A stretch of DNA of 64,000 nucleotides, from contig NZ_MRDM01000030.1 of assembly GCF_002008165.1 (NCBI RefSeq), positions 489,073 through 553,072 of the forward strand, read 5' to 3'. Under the pieces are notes generated by a model, which saw only the letters and a program-made list of their open reading frames with translations, made no database searches and was not told the DNA's origin. This DNA is from Rhizobium laguerreae (GTDB taxonomy: Bacteria; Pseudomonadota; Alphaproteobacteria; Rhizobiales; Rhizobiaceae). The translations under genes and the position numbers were made by a program. This document shows, one piece after another, positions 52,287-60,395 of this stretch (position 1 is the stretch's first letter; each line of letters opens with the position of its first letter).

Positions 52287-53345
52287 ATGACCAACGTCAG
52301 CAGGAAGAAGGCGACCATCTACGATCTCTCGATCCTATCGGGTGCGTCGCCTTCCACCGTGAGCGCCGTGCTGAACGGAAGCTGGCGGAAACGGCGTATC
52401 AAAGAGGCGACGGCGCAGCTCATTCAGAATCTGGCAAACGAGCACGGCTATACGGCAAATCTGCAGGCCCGCGGCTTGCGTTCGTCCCGCTCCGGTCTCG
52501 TCGGTCTTCTGCTGCCGGTGCACGACAACCGCTATTTCTCCTCGATGGCGCAGTCTTTCGAGGCGCAGGTCAGAAGCCGCGGCCAGTGCCCTCTCGTCGT
52601 CAGCGCCTGTCGCGATCCGGAGGAGGAGCGCAAGGTTGTCGAGACGCTGATCTCCTATTCGATCGACGAGCTTTTCATCGCCGGCGCAACCGATCCGGAT
52701 GGCGTGCACAAGGTTTGCGAAAAGGCTGGGCTGAAGCACGTCAACATCGATCTGCCGGGCACGCTGGCGCCGTCGATCATCAGCGACAATCATGAAGGTG
52801 CGCGCATGCTGACACAGGCGATCATCGAACGCGCGCAGGAGGATGGCCCACTTTCACCCGACGATCTGTACCTGTTCGGCGGCCGCAACGACCATGCCAG
52901 CCATGAGCGAATTCGCGGCTTTCGCGACGTAAAGCGCGCATTGCTGGGCGCGGATCCGGACGTCTGCATCCAGCCGACCGGCTATTCCCCCGCCATGACG
53001 GCGCGCGCCTTCGAAGCCTTCTACGAAGGCCATGGAAAGCTGCCGCGCGCATTCTTCGTCAATTCCTCGATCAACCTCGAAGGGCTGATGCGCTTCCTCG
53101 CCCTGCACCCGCATGAGACCTTCGCCGATATCATCGTCGGCTGCTACGACTACGATCCCTTCGGCTCCTTCCTGCCTTTCCCCGTCTTCATGATCCGGCA
53201 GGACAGCGAGGCGATGATCACCAAGGGGTTTGCGATCCTCGACGCAGACCGCGGCCCAGCAATTACGCATCTGGTGCAGCCGACCCTCGTGCCCCCACGC
53301 ACGGCGCTGATCGGCCCGCTCGATGCGCTGAAAGATATCGAGTAA
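52287..53345 (+). CDS. LacI family transcriptional regulator
   Basis: 352 residues from ATG 52287; a longer frame that begins at 52113 covers the operator region and is not used. The HTH is in the first 60 residues: ATIYDLSILSGASPSTVSAVL, followed by the hinge-like RRIKEATAQLIQNLANEHGY. The ligand-binding domain has a LacI sugar fold with VGLLLPVHDNRYFSSMAQ and a FFVNSSINLEGLMRFL segment. The RIKEATAQ stretch is typical of a LacI second helix. It most likely represses the divergent transporter operon until its sugar is present. Confidence 0.9.
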   Translation: MTNVSRKKATIYDLSILSGASPSTVSAVLNGSWRKRRIKEATAQLIQNLANEHGYTANLQARGLRSSRSGLVGLLLPVHDNRYFSSMAQSFEAQVRSRGQCPLVVSACRDPEEERKVVETLISYSIDELFIAGATDPDGVHKVCEKAGLKHVNIDLPGTLAPSIISDNHEGARMLTQAIIERAQEDGPLSPDDLYLFGGRNDHASHERIRGFRDVKRALLGADPDVCIQPTGYSPAMTARAFEAFYEGHGKLPRAFFVNSSINLEGLMRFLALHPHETFADIIVGCYDYDPFGSFLPFPVFMIRQDSEAMITKGFAILDADRGPAITHLVQPTLVPPRTALIGPLDALKDIE

Positions 53346-53748
53346 TGCATCCTGCCTCGTTTCGCTACGATCAAGGATGGCGGAGGATGCTTGGCGTGCA
53401 GCTTGCACCACATAGGCGCGCCTGACGAACACGATGAGCACGCTAAAAAGAGCCCACTACCTCCAGTTCCATAAATAAGGGTTACACATCAGCGGCTTAT
53501 CCTGAGTAAGGCGTCGCCGGTTCACATCCCTTCAAGAGCACTAAAACGGGCGGGGCCTCGGCTGAGTCGTGCCGATTTACAATGATTGTTTCGAGTCTTT
53601 CTCGCAACACCTGAGCGGGAACTGTAATCTTGGACGGATTTGGCTGGATTAGAGCGATTCAGCTGCGGTATCCGTAAGACTGCGAAGCGATTTGCGCGAG
53701 CGGGACAGCTAGAGACAGCACGTCCACATCTCCTAAAGCAGGATCTTG
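53346..53748. other. Gene-free interval
   Basis: About 400 bases after the LacI-family gene. The stretch around 53470-53550 contains a tRNA-like GTCGCCGGTTCACATCCC segment that does not fold into a T arm with conserved bases. No supported gene; the AGGA at 53740-53743 belongs to the next gene. Confidence 0.5.
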
Positions 53749-53994
53749 ATGAACGCGGATATGATAGCCGCCTGGGCGGTGGAAAATGGATTCCATGCGA
53801 TGGATTCCGGGAATTATCGTCGCCATGACAATGCAGGCGTGATCACGATCGAGATAAAGAGGATGTCATTCCTCCTCATCGATGAGAGGCAAGGCTTGCG
53901 ACCCCGCCTCATATCGCGGTTGTTCAAAGACATATCCCTCACAAGCGGGAGCGGCCGCTTGCAGGGTCTACTTGACCACAAACGCAATCATTGA
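53749..53994 (+). CDS. Small hypothetical protein
   Basis: 81 residues from ATG 53749, with AGGA 5 bases upstream (a TTG lies just before at 53746). It looks like a real protein: MIAAWAVENGFHAMDSGNY, then an alternating strand GVITIEIKRMSFLL, and RLISRLFKDISLTSGSGRLQGLL. I recall similar short proteins in rhizobia (starting MxADMIAxWA), but function is unknown. It is isolated between the LacI gene and rsgA. A/T content at third codon positions is a little higher than in the neighbours. Confidence 0.5.
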   Translation: MNADMIAAWAVENGFHAMDSGNYRRHDNAGVITIEIKRMSFLLIDERQGLRPRLISRLFKDISLTSGSGRLQGLLDHKRNH

Positions 53995-54081
53995 GCGCTG
54001 CCCTTATTCGACAGCCCAACCAATTCAGGTGGCGGATCATGGGCTGATGCCGATGAGCACCGTCGCAAACGTTCTACACTT

Positions 54082-55134
54082 TCAATATTTCTTCTTGCGA
54101 ACGATCTTGTTGCCGCGTGGTCCGCTCACGACCGGTGTTCGGTCGCGGTTTTCTGCAAGCAGGTTCCGCCAGCGTTCCAGGCGATCGGCGACCAGAGCAC
54201 CGCTTGCGACAGCTGCCTGGACCGCGCACCCAGGTTCATGGGCATGGGTGCAATCGCGAAAGCGGCAAAGCGGCGCCAGCTCGGTTATTTCAGCAAAGAG
54301 GGTGTCTATACCGTCGGCACCATCACTCACGTAAAGCGTTCTTATTCCCGGCGTATCGATGACCCAGCCGCCGCCTGAAATTGCATGCAGGGATCGCGCC
54401 GTAGTTGTGTGGCGGCCCTGCGCGTCATATTCGCGGATGGTGCCCGTCTTTTGCTTTGCGTCGGATTCAGGCCCGGTCATGGTGTTCACCAGCGTTGATT
54501 TTCCGACACCAGAAGATCCCACTAACGCAACCGTCTGGCCAACGCCGCACCAGGGCCTCAACAGGGAAACGGCGTCCGCGGAGCGCCCATTCAAGGCGAT
54601 GACTGGCAGGTCACGCTGCAACGCCTCGGCTTGCGCCTGGAATATGCCGACATCTTCCGCGGTGTCCACCTTCGTTAGCACAATCACCGGATTGCTCCCG
54701 GCCTGGTTGGCCATGATCAGGTAACGTTCCAGCCGAGCAAGATTAAAATCGGCATTGCACGAGGTCACGATCAACAGGGTGTCGATGTTGGCGGCAACAA
54801 GTTGCTGGCCACGTCCGCCTTCCGGGCGTCGCTGAAAGACACTTTTTCGGTCGAGACGTCTGATAAGCATGTCAGTCAGTGCATCGGCAAGAACCCAGTC
54901 GCCCACCGCGTAGTCACCGGTACTGGTATTGGATGGAAATTCCAGTCCGACCGGCCCGGTGACATCGATTGCCTCGATGCGTGCCCGGTGAACTGAAGCG
55001 ATGCGTCTGGGGATCAAGTCCGCTTCGCTGGGCTGGACCTGGTCAGCGAAGAATTCAGACCACCCAAGCAGTTCCAGCGATGAAGAAAGTTGGGAGCTGG
55101 TCAAATCTTGTTCCACTTTCAGTAAGGCTGCCAT
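54082..55134 (-). CDS. rsgA: Ribosome small subunit-dependent GTPase A
   Basis: 350 residues from ATG 55134. RsgA has a circularly permuted GTPase, and the order is seen here: an N-terminal OB fold (about 30-110, ending in YAVGDWVLAD), then G4 VIVLTKVDTAED, G1 ALVGSSGVGKSTLVNTM, the G2/switch region EYDAQGRHTTTARSLH, and G3 VIDTPGIRTL. A C-terminal zinc knuckle (CRFRDCTHAHEPGC) is complete with three Cys and one His. RsgA is a late 30S assembly factor. It is a house-keeping-type gene in an otherwise catabolic region, so it may be a second copy. Confidence 0.93.
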   Translation of the reverse strand: MAALLKVEQDLTSSQLSSSLELLGWSEFFADQVQPSEADLIPRRIASVHRARIEAIDVTGPVGLEFPSNTSTGDYAVGDWVLADALTDMLIRRLDRKSVFQRRPEGGRGQQLVAANIDTLLIVTSCNADFNLARLERYLIMANQAGSNPVIVLTKVDTAEDVGIFQAQAEALQRDLPVIALNGRSADAVSLLRPWCGVGQTVALVGSSGVGKSTLVNTMTGPESDAKQKTGTIREYDAQGRHTTTARSLHAISGGGWVIDTPGIRTLYVSDGADGIDTLFAEITELAPLCRFRDCTHAHEPGCAVQAAVASGALVADRLERWRNLLAENRDRTPVVSGPRGNKIVRKKKY

Positions 55135-55168
55135 AAAGGGTTTTGAATGATCTTCCGCGGCGTTTCGC

Positions 55169-55342
55169 CTAGCGTGGATGATCCCGTTTTGGCAACGAGG
55201 TTGCGTAAGCAGCAGCTTCGCCGGGGTAGGGGAAATCGTCCCCGAGCTGACGGTCCCCATCGTAGACTTTGAAGGTAGGCCCCTCGACTTCAACGATCTT
55301 ATAGCCATTCACGTATTCGATCTTCGGTGTTTTCCAGCCCAT
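55169..55342 (-). CDS. Small conserved hypothetical protein
   Basis: 57 residues from ATG 55342, with GGAG about 9 bases upstream. WKTPKIEYVNGYKIVEVEG is followed by FKVYDGDRQLGDDFPYPGEA and a short polar end. The single-domain pattern of alternating strands with KVYDGDRQLG suggests a small beta-rich protein. Unknown function; 34 bases upstream of rsgA on the same strand and possibly co-transcribed. Rhizobial genomes have similar short proteins, but I cannot place this one. Confidence 0.5.
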   Translation of the reverse strand: MGWKTPKIEYVNGYKIVEVEGPTFKVYDGDRQLGDDFPYPGEAAAYATSLPKRDHPR

Positions 55343-55674
55343 CAAAGCTCTCCAGTGCGGTCCGAGGGTTGTGTCTCTGAGGATGTGCCAAGACCTCATA
55401 CACAGCGATCTATGACCTATCAGGTGCTTCACGATTAGCCAACGCCGGTTCGATCCCGCTCAAGGCCGTCGTTCGTCTGTAAATTCGGCGAAGCGTCACC
55501 GCCAGGCTGGTTTACACGTGATCAATAGCGCACGATGGCGATCTCCCCCGACCAGAACGGACTGACCTTCAATCTCGCAAGGCTTAGGGAAAGCACCATG
55601 CATGCCGCGACGACGTGCTCGTTTGGGCCTTGCGCGGAACCAATCGCGCGGCCAAAAACCGGCAGCACAATAAG
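55343..55674. other. Gene-free interval
   Basis: About 330 bases between the small gene start and the stop of the MFS gene. Frames here are short and not supported. No hairpin or repeat stands out. Confidence 0.5.
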
Positions 55675-56859
55675 TCACCCGTTGACGCTTCGAGCAATCG
55701 CAGCGCTACCGCCGCCGGCAGCCCGGCGCGTAGCAAGCGCCTTGGCCGAGAAGAGCGCGTAAATGATCAGCGGAAGACAGACGAGATAGGATGTCCGGAT
55801 GCCAGCATGTTCGGCAATGAAGCCGAGCAGCGGCGGCGCCAGGAAGAAGACGACAAAGCTCATCTGGCCGAGGGCGGCGACGTTGAGATACGCCGCGCGA
55901 TCTGTGCGTTGGGCCGCCGCCGAAACGGCGAGAGGATAGACCGCGCTGCAGCCGGCGCCCATCAAGGCAAAGCCCGCCAGCGCGACATAGGGATGCGGCG
56001 CCCCCGACACGGCGCAGATGCCGATCGCCGAAAGAACAAGCAACATCGTGGCGACGGCTCGCGCACCAAACCGATCGACAAGCGGATCGACGAACAGGCG
56101 CGCCAGCGCCATGCAGAAGGTAAAGAGCGTCAATCCCAGTCCGCCAATGAAGGGCTCGACCGAAAACACATCGCGCATATAGATCGCCGACCAGTCGATC
56201 CCGGCACCTTCGACGAGAAAGGCCGCGATGCCGATCACGCAGAGCGGCATTAGGCCCCAGGTGGGAAGCGCTACCAGCGGCGCCTTGCCTTCATGCAACG
56301 CGATCCGCGCCGGTGCATTCCGCATGCCGGAAATCGCCCAGATGCCGATGATAAGAACCGTGACAAAGGTCGCGGCGAGATGGAGTTCCATCGAAATGCC
56401 GGCTTGGCGGACGACGGAGGAGACAAGTGCTGTGACGAAGAAGCCGAGGCTCCAGAAACCATGCGCCCTGTTCATCACGCCGCGTCCTAACTGCGCTTCG
56501 ATGCGGTCGATCTCAACATTGAGATTGATCTCCAGCGCCCCGGCGAGCAGCCCCTCGACGAAGAGCACACAGAACACGAGCGGCGCCGCACCGATCCACG
56601 GCACCAGCGACAGCAGCGCAGATGTGCCGAGAACAGTAATGAATGCCGTCGTACGCGCGCCCAGCCGGGCGATCAAGGGCGAAGATAAAGTCAACGAAAT
56701 CAAGGCGCCGATCGCAGCCCCTATCAGCGTCAACCCCAACTCGGACTTATTGACGCCCATCGCAACCTGCAAATCCGGCATCCTCGACAGCAGCGCGCCC
56801 AGCGACACAGCGAAGAGAAAGAAGCAGACATAGATCCGCTGCTGCGGCGCGATTTTCAT
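55675..56859 (-). CDS. MFS transporter, FucP/YbjJ-like
   Basis: 394 residues from ATG 56859, twelve membrane segments. It matches a small MFS branch (YbjJ/FsrB-like): FFLFAVSLGALLSRMPDLQ, LGLTLIGAAIGALISL, NLNVEIDRIEAQLGRGVMNRAHGFWSLGF with a conserved Asn/Asp/Arg stretch, and VEGAGIDWSAIYMRD. The absence of the typical GRRP loop is normal for this branch. Its substrate is unknown; neighbours are rsgA and a truncated regulator, with no catabolic partner on the same strand. Confidence 0.85.
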   Translation of the reverse strand: MKIAPQQRIYVCFFLFAVSLGALLSRMPDLQVAMGVNKSELGLTLIGAAIGALISLTLSSPLIARLGARTTAFITVLGTSALLSLVPWIGAAPLVFCVLFVEGLLAGALEINLNVEIDRIEAQLGRGVMNRAHGFWSLGFFVTALVSSVVRQAGISMELHLAATFVTVLIIGIWAISGMRNAPARIALHEGKAPLVALPTWGLMPLCVIGIAAFLVEGAGIDWSAIYMRDVFSVEPFIGGLGLTLFTFCMALARLFVDPLVDRFGARAVATMLLVLSAIGICAVSGAPHPYVALAGFALMGAGCSAVYPLAVSAAAQRTDRAAYLNVAALGQMSFVVFFLAPPLLGFIAEHAGIRTSYLVCLPLIIYALFSAKALATRRAAGGGSAAIARSVNG

Positions 56860-56990
56860 GATGCAACTCCGGGGATTGACGCGTCGACGCAAAACACGCG
56901 CGTATGGACCTGGGATGTCTATCTCAGAGGGCCCAAGATCGAAACTAGTTTCTGAGGGAATGCGTCGGAGAAGGTGATCTTGGGGAGCGG

Positions 56991-57165
56991 CGCGATTTGC
57001 CGAGCCGCGGTAACGTGTGCGTGCCGCTTGATCAAGGTTTCAAGCTTGCCGCCGCGATTCCAAATGCGAGCTTCGTACCGCTTGAGAGCAAGAACCATGT
57101 GCTCGTGCCGGACGAGGCCTGCATGTAACGTGTTTCAAGCCGAATTTGCTGCCTTCCTCGGGTAG
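56991..57165 (+). pseudogene. Remnant of an alpha/beta-hydrolase-type regulator or enzyme, frameshifted
   Basis: Two frames together spell the C-terminus of an alpha/beta-hydrolase domain of the kind found in LuxR- or cyclase-associated proteins. The first frame (ending at TAA 57126-57128) has FKLAAAIPNASFVPLESKNH and VLVPDEA. The other frame continues with VFQAEFAAFLG and stops at 57165. A one-base indel near 57120 explains the break. Upstream of 56991 the sequence no longer resembles a family member, so only about 55 codons remain. Confidence 0.5.
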
Positions 57166-57358
57166 AAATCGGTCGAGGCAGCCGCGCGCGGTTCGTGGGG
57201 CTATCTCACATCAAGCCTCCCAACGATCTCCTTTGGTCTAGCAGGTGCGTCGCTTTTCGCCGATACAGATTGAGGAGCTAGTTTGACAAACTTTGCCAAT
57301 TTCAGTTTAACTTGTGCGCAGTATGGAGGCCCAAATGGCCGACTGTGGCGACGGCCAT

Positions 57359-57697
57359 CTACCCATCGCTCTCGTTTTTCGTACCCGACTCGGGTAACAA
57401 CACAGCCAGGCGGCGGCGCAACTCATTTCTGAAAATTGCGCGTGCCTGCGCGATTTCATGGAAACCGATATGCGCAACGAAGCGCATGACCGTAGAGACG
57501 GAGACGCCGCAGTCGTCCGCGATTGAGGTCGCGCTACCAAAGGCCATGAGTTCCGGTTTGGCCAGGACCCTCTTCGCCACATTCTCGACGCGAAGAGGGA
57601 AGGTGACGTGGCGGCAGGCGATGGCCGACTTCAGCTCTTCGAAACTTGCCGGCGGGCTGCATAGATTGCGGATATGCTGCGACATTTCTTGGCACAC
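57359..57697 (-). CDS. RpiR family regulator, truncated to the HTH domain
   Basis: 112 residues, where RpiR proteins are usually about 280-300. The N-terminal HTH_6 domain is intact, with FPLRVENVAKRVLAKPELMA and ATSIADDCGVSVSTVMRFV, and FHEIAQARAIFRNEL as the following helix. The SIS sugar-phosphate sensor domain is missing: the frame stops in a low-complexity end (KNESDG). It is directly downstream of the dehydrogenase gene on the same strand. Probably a decayed regulator of the downstream operon, or a HTH-only derivative. Confidence 0.65.
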   Translation of the reverse strand: MCQEMSQHIRNLCSPPASFEELKSAIACRHVTFPLRVENVAKRVLAKPELMAFGSATSIADDCGVSVSTVMRFVAHIGFHEIAQARAIFRNELRRRLAVLLPESGTKNESDG

Positions 57698-57717
57698 TCC
57701 GTCTTTTGCGATCCGGC

Positions 57718-58740
57718 CTAGAGGCTGGACAGCTGAATTGTCCTGCGTTCGGTAATCGACGTGATACAGGCGAGCGCGATGGCAAGCGCATTGCGGGCAT
57801 CTTCACCGGTCGGGCCGGTGACGGAGCCTGTCCTTATGGCGTCGACGAAGGAGGCGAGCTGGGCGGTGTAACCGTGGACAAAGTGATCCGTGTCACGCCG
57901 CCAGGTATCGTTCGAAACTCCGTTCTTGTCGTAGAGCGTCATCGAGGAACGGCGTACATCGCCCATCGTCACCATGCCTCCGGAGCCGAAGACCTCACCG
58001 CGGATGTCGTAGCCGTACATGGCGCAGAAATTCGCCTCCGCCACAGCGATCGAACCGTTGTCGAAGCGGATGGTGACGACGGCGGTGTCGTGAAAACCCT
58101 TTCTGGCAAAGTCCGGTACCACGAGGGCATCGGCAATCGCCGTCACCTCGATCGGGGTTGCTTTCGGGTTCAGCCACAGCAGCGTGTCGAAGTCGTGGAT
58201 CAGCGTCTCATAGAAGATCGTCCATAGCGGCGTCTTTTCCGGGTTGCCGCCGTAGGGACCCGGGTCTCGCGTCAACGAGCGAAGAAGTTGGACGGAACCA
58301 ACTTTGCCGGCGTCGATCGCCGCGCGGCCCTCGTAAAAAGCCTGGTCCCAGCGGCGATTGAAACCAACCTGGAGCGGTACCTTGGCAGACTTTGTCTCAG
58401 CGATCGCCTCGTCTGCTTCCCCGAGCGTCAGCGCCATCGGCTTTTCGCAGAAGACCGCTTTTCCGGCCCGGGCGGCTTCCACGACGACGCTCGTGTGGAA
58501 ACGCGCCGGCGTGGCGATGATGACGCCATCGATCTCCGGATTGGCGAGGAGCTCCGATACGCTGGTATAGGCTTTGGGTGCATCGAGCGCTGCCGCCAGT
58601 TTTTCGGCAGCGCCCGGCGCCGGATCGGCGACGGCGAGCAAATTGGCATCAACCAGGCGCCGGGCGACGCTTTCGGCGTGGAACGAACCGATGCGGCCGG
58701 CACCGATGAGAGCGAGATTGACGGGACGGTGGGCGGGCAT
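57718..58740 (-). CDS. Gfo/Idh/MocA family oxidoreductase, inositol 2-dehydrogenase-like
   Basis: 340 residues from ATG 58740. N-terminal Rossmann fold with LALIGAGRIGSFHAESVAR. The catalytic Lys is in FCEKPMALTLGEADEA. The C-terminal substrate domain has GFNRRWDQAFYEGRAAID and ETLIHDFDTLLWL, where the Asp/His pattern of inositol dehydrogenases lies. It would oxidise inositol, a scyllo-/D-chiro isomer or a sugar with NAD(P). It is followed by the truncated RpiR gene and preceded by a Hyi-like isomerase gene; both suggest a polyol or inositol-type route. Confidence 0.85.
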   Translation of the reverse strand: MPAHRPVNLALIGAGRIGSFHAESVARRLVDANLLAVADPAPGAAEKLAAALDAPKAYTSVSELLANPEIDGVIIATPARFHTSVVVEAARAGKAVFCEKPMALTLGEADEAIAETKSAKVPLQVGFNRRWDQAFYEGRAAIDAGKVGSVQLLRSLTRDPGPYGGNPEKTPLWTIFYETLIHDFDTLLWLNPKATPIEVTAIADALVVPDFARKGFHDTAVVTIRFDNGSIAVAEANFCAMYGYDIRGEVFGSGGMVTMGDVRRSSMTLYDKNGVSNDTWRRDTDHFVHGYTAQLASFVDAIRTGSVTGPTGEDARNALAIALACITSITERRTIQLSSL

Positions 58741-58769
58741 GGAAAGCTCCTGAAAATGCTGCTGTCGGA

Positions 58770-59567
58770 TCAAAGGGAAAACGCGTCGCGAAAGCGGGAA
58801 AGCGCCAGCTCGTCATCGCCGGAAGGCCAGGCTTCCATGCCGATCGTGCCCCGGTAGCCCATCTCATTCAGGGCGCGTGCGATCGCCGGATAGTTGATTT
58901 CACCAGTGCCCGGCTCTTTACGGCCGGGAACGTCGGCGACCTGGATTTCACCGATATGTGGAAGAGCGGTGCGGCAAAGCTCGATCAAGTTCCCCTCGCC
59001 GATCTGTGCGTGGTAAAGATCGAGGTTGAGCTTCAGCGACGGCCGGTTGACGGCCGCCACCAATGCAAGAGTGTCGGCGGCCTTGGCAAACGGCGTCTTC
59101 GGATGGTCAACAGCCTCGTTCAGGTTTTCGAGCACGAAGGTGACGCCTTCCTCCTCGCCGAGATCGGCGATACGCTGTAGGGTGTCGTACGCCTTCAGCC
59201 ACATGGCGCCAGTGACGATTTCCGATTTGACGACGGGCAGACCCTGCCCGTCGAGCCCGGTGCCGTGCAGGTTGAGGCGTGGGCAGTTGAGTTCCTTGGC
59301 GACGGGGATCGACAGGCGCGCTGTGCGCAGAAGCTCATTCGCACCTTCCTCGTCTGCCAAAGTGCCGGTCACGTATCCGGTCATCGACGAGAAAGTGGCG
59401 CCAGATTTTGCGATCGCCTTGATATCGTGTTTCGTCCAGTCCCAAATTTCCGCCTGGAAACCGAGTTCTGTGATCCGTTTCAGCCGATCAAGAACGGGCA
59501 GGGAGCGAAACACCATTTCAGCGCAGACTGCGAGCATGAAAGGCGAGGATTTTAGGATCGTGGTCAT
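58770..59567 (-). CDS. Hydroxypyruvate isomerase-like (Hyi) TIM-barrel protein
   Basis: 265 residues, AP endonuclease-2/TIM barrel. Metal ligands fit the family: Glu in TFVLENLNEAVDH, Asp and His in LNLDLYHAQIGEG, a QVADVPGRKEPGTG loop and the last Glu in IGMEAWPSGDD. GRKEPGTGEINYP is a hallmark of hydroxypyruvate isomerase-like proteins. It probably interconverts ketose and aldose forms of a product from the neighbouring dehydrogenase. It is 29 bases upstream of the dehydrogenase gene and 25 bases after the ABC ATPase stop. Confidence 0.85.
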   Translation of the reverse strand: MTTILKSSPFMLAVCAEMVFRSLPVLDRLKRITELGFQAEIWDWTKHDIKAIAKSGATFSSMTGYVTGTLADEEGANELLRTARLSIPVAKELNCPRLNLHGTGLDGQGLPVVKSEIVTGAMWLKAYDTLQRIADLGEEEGVTFVLENLNEAVDHPKTPFAKAADTLALVAAVNRPSLKLNLDLYHAQIGEGNLIELCRTALPHIGEIQVADVPGRKEPGTGEINYPAIARALNEMGYRGTIGMEAWPSGDDELALSRFRDAFSL

Positions 59568-59592
59568 TTCTGTTTCCCAATGCTTGTATTGC

Positions 59593-60393
59593 TCAGATCG
59601 TCCCGCCGAGCTCGTGAGAAATCACCTGCAGTTCCTTGCCGCCGGCCATGAGGTTCTGCAGTTCCTCGAGAGAAATCTCGCTTTTGTCGAAGGTGCCGAG
59701 CGTCTTTCCACGATTGAGAACCGTGAAGCGGTTCCCGACTGCAAAGGCGTGGCGGACATTGTGGGTAATAAAAATTACGCCGAGGCCTTTTTGTTGGACC
59801 TGGTGGATGTACTTCAGCACCATTGAGGTCTGGGCAACACCCAATGCCGACGTCGGCTCATCGAGGATGAGGACCTTGGCTCCGAAATAGACGGCCCGCG
59901 CGATCGCCACACATTGCCGCTCGCCGCCGGAAAGGGTGCCGACCGCCTGGTTGGGGTCGCGGATATCGATGCCGATCTTGTGCATCTCCTCGCGGGTCAC
60001 CTCGCTGCAATACTTGAAGTCGACATGGCGAAACGGAGGAATGCCCTTTACGGGTTCCCGTCCCATGAAGAAGTTTCGCGTGATCGACATCAGCGGGATC
60101 ATCGCCAGATCCTGATAGACGGTTGCGATCCCGGCATCGAGCGCATCGCGCGGACTGGTGAACGCGACTGGCTTTCCCTCGACCAGGAAATCGCCGCCCG
60201 AAGGACGGACCACACCCGACAGCGTCTTGATGAGCGTGGATTTCCCAGCTCCGTTGTCGCCAAGCAGGCAGAGCACCTCGCCCCGCGACACCTTCATCGA
60301 AACGCCCGAGAGCGCAATGACGGAGCCGTAGTGCTTGACGATATTTTTGACTTCGATGACCGGCGGAGCGGTTTGTGATTGGCTATCAGTCAT
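59593..60393 (-). CDS. Sugar ABC transporter ATP-binding protein (FrcA type, single domain)
   Basis: 266 residues from ATG 60393; a longer frame overlaps the permease gene. Single nucleotide-binding domain with Walker A LLGDNGAGKSTLIKTLSG, signature LSGGERQCVAIARAV and Walker B VLILDEPTSALG, and the H-loop ITHNVRHAFAVG. Single-domain ATPases of this sort are typical for FrcABC-like (fructose, mannose, ribose) importers, unlike the fused CUT2 type in the other operons here. Gap to the permease gene is 2 bases. Confidence 0.92.
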   Translation of the reverse strand: MTDSQSQTAPPVIEVKNIVKHYGSVIALSGVSMKVSRGEVLCLLGDNGAGKSTLIKTLSGVVRPSGGDFLVEGKPVAFTSPRDALDAGIATVYQDLAMIPLMSITRNFFMGREPVKGIPPFRHVDFKYCSEVTREEMHKIGIDIRDPNQAVGTLSGGERQCVAIARAVYFGAKVLILDEPTSALGVAQTSMVLKYIHQVQQKGLGVIFITHNVRHAFAVGNRFTVLNRGKTLGTFDKSEISLEELQNLMAGGKELQVISHELGGTI

Positions 60394-60395
60394 GA

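Noticed and set aside
53480..53560. tRNA-like 3' fragment or attachment site
   Set aside because: The GTTCACAT loop lacks the conserved A58 and the flanking bases do not pair as a T stem. No other arm is visible.
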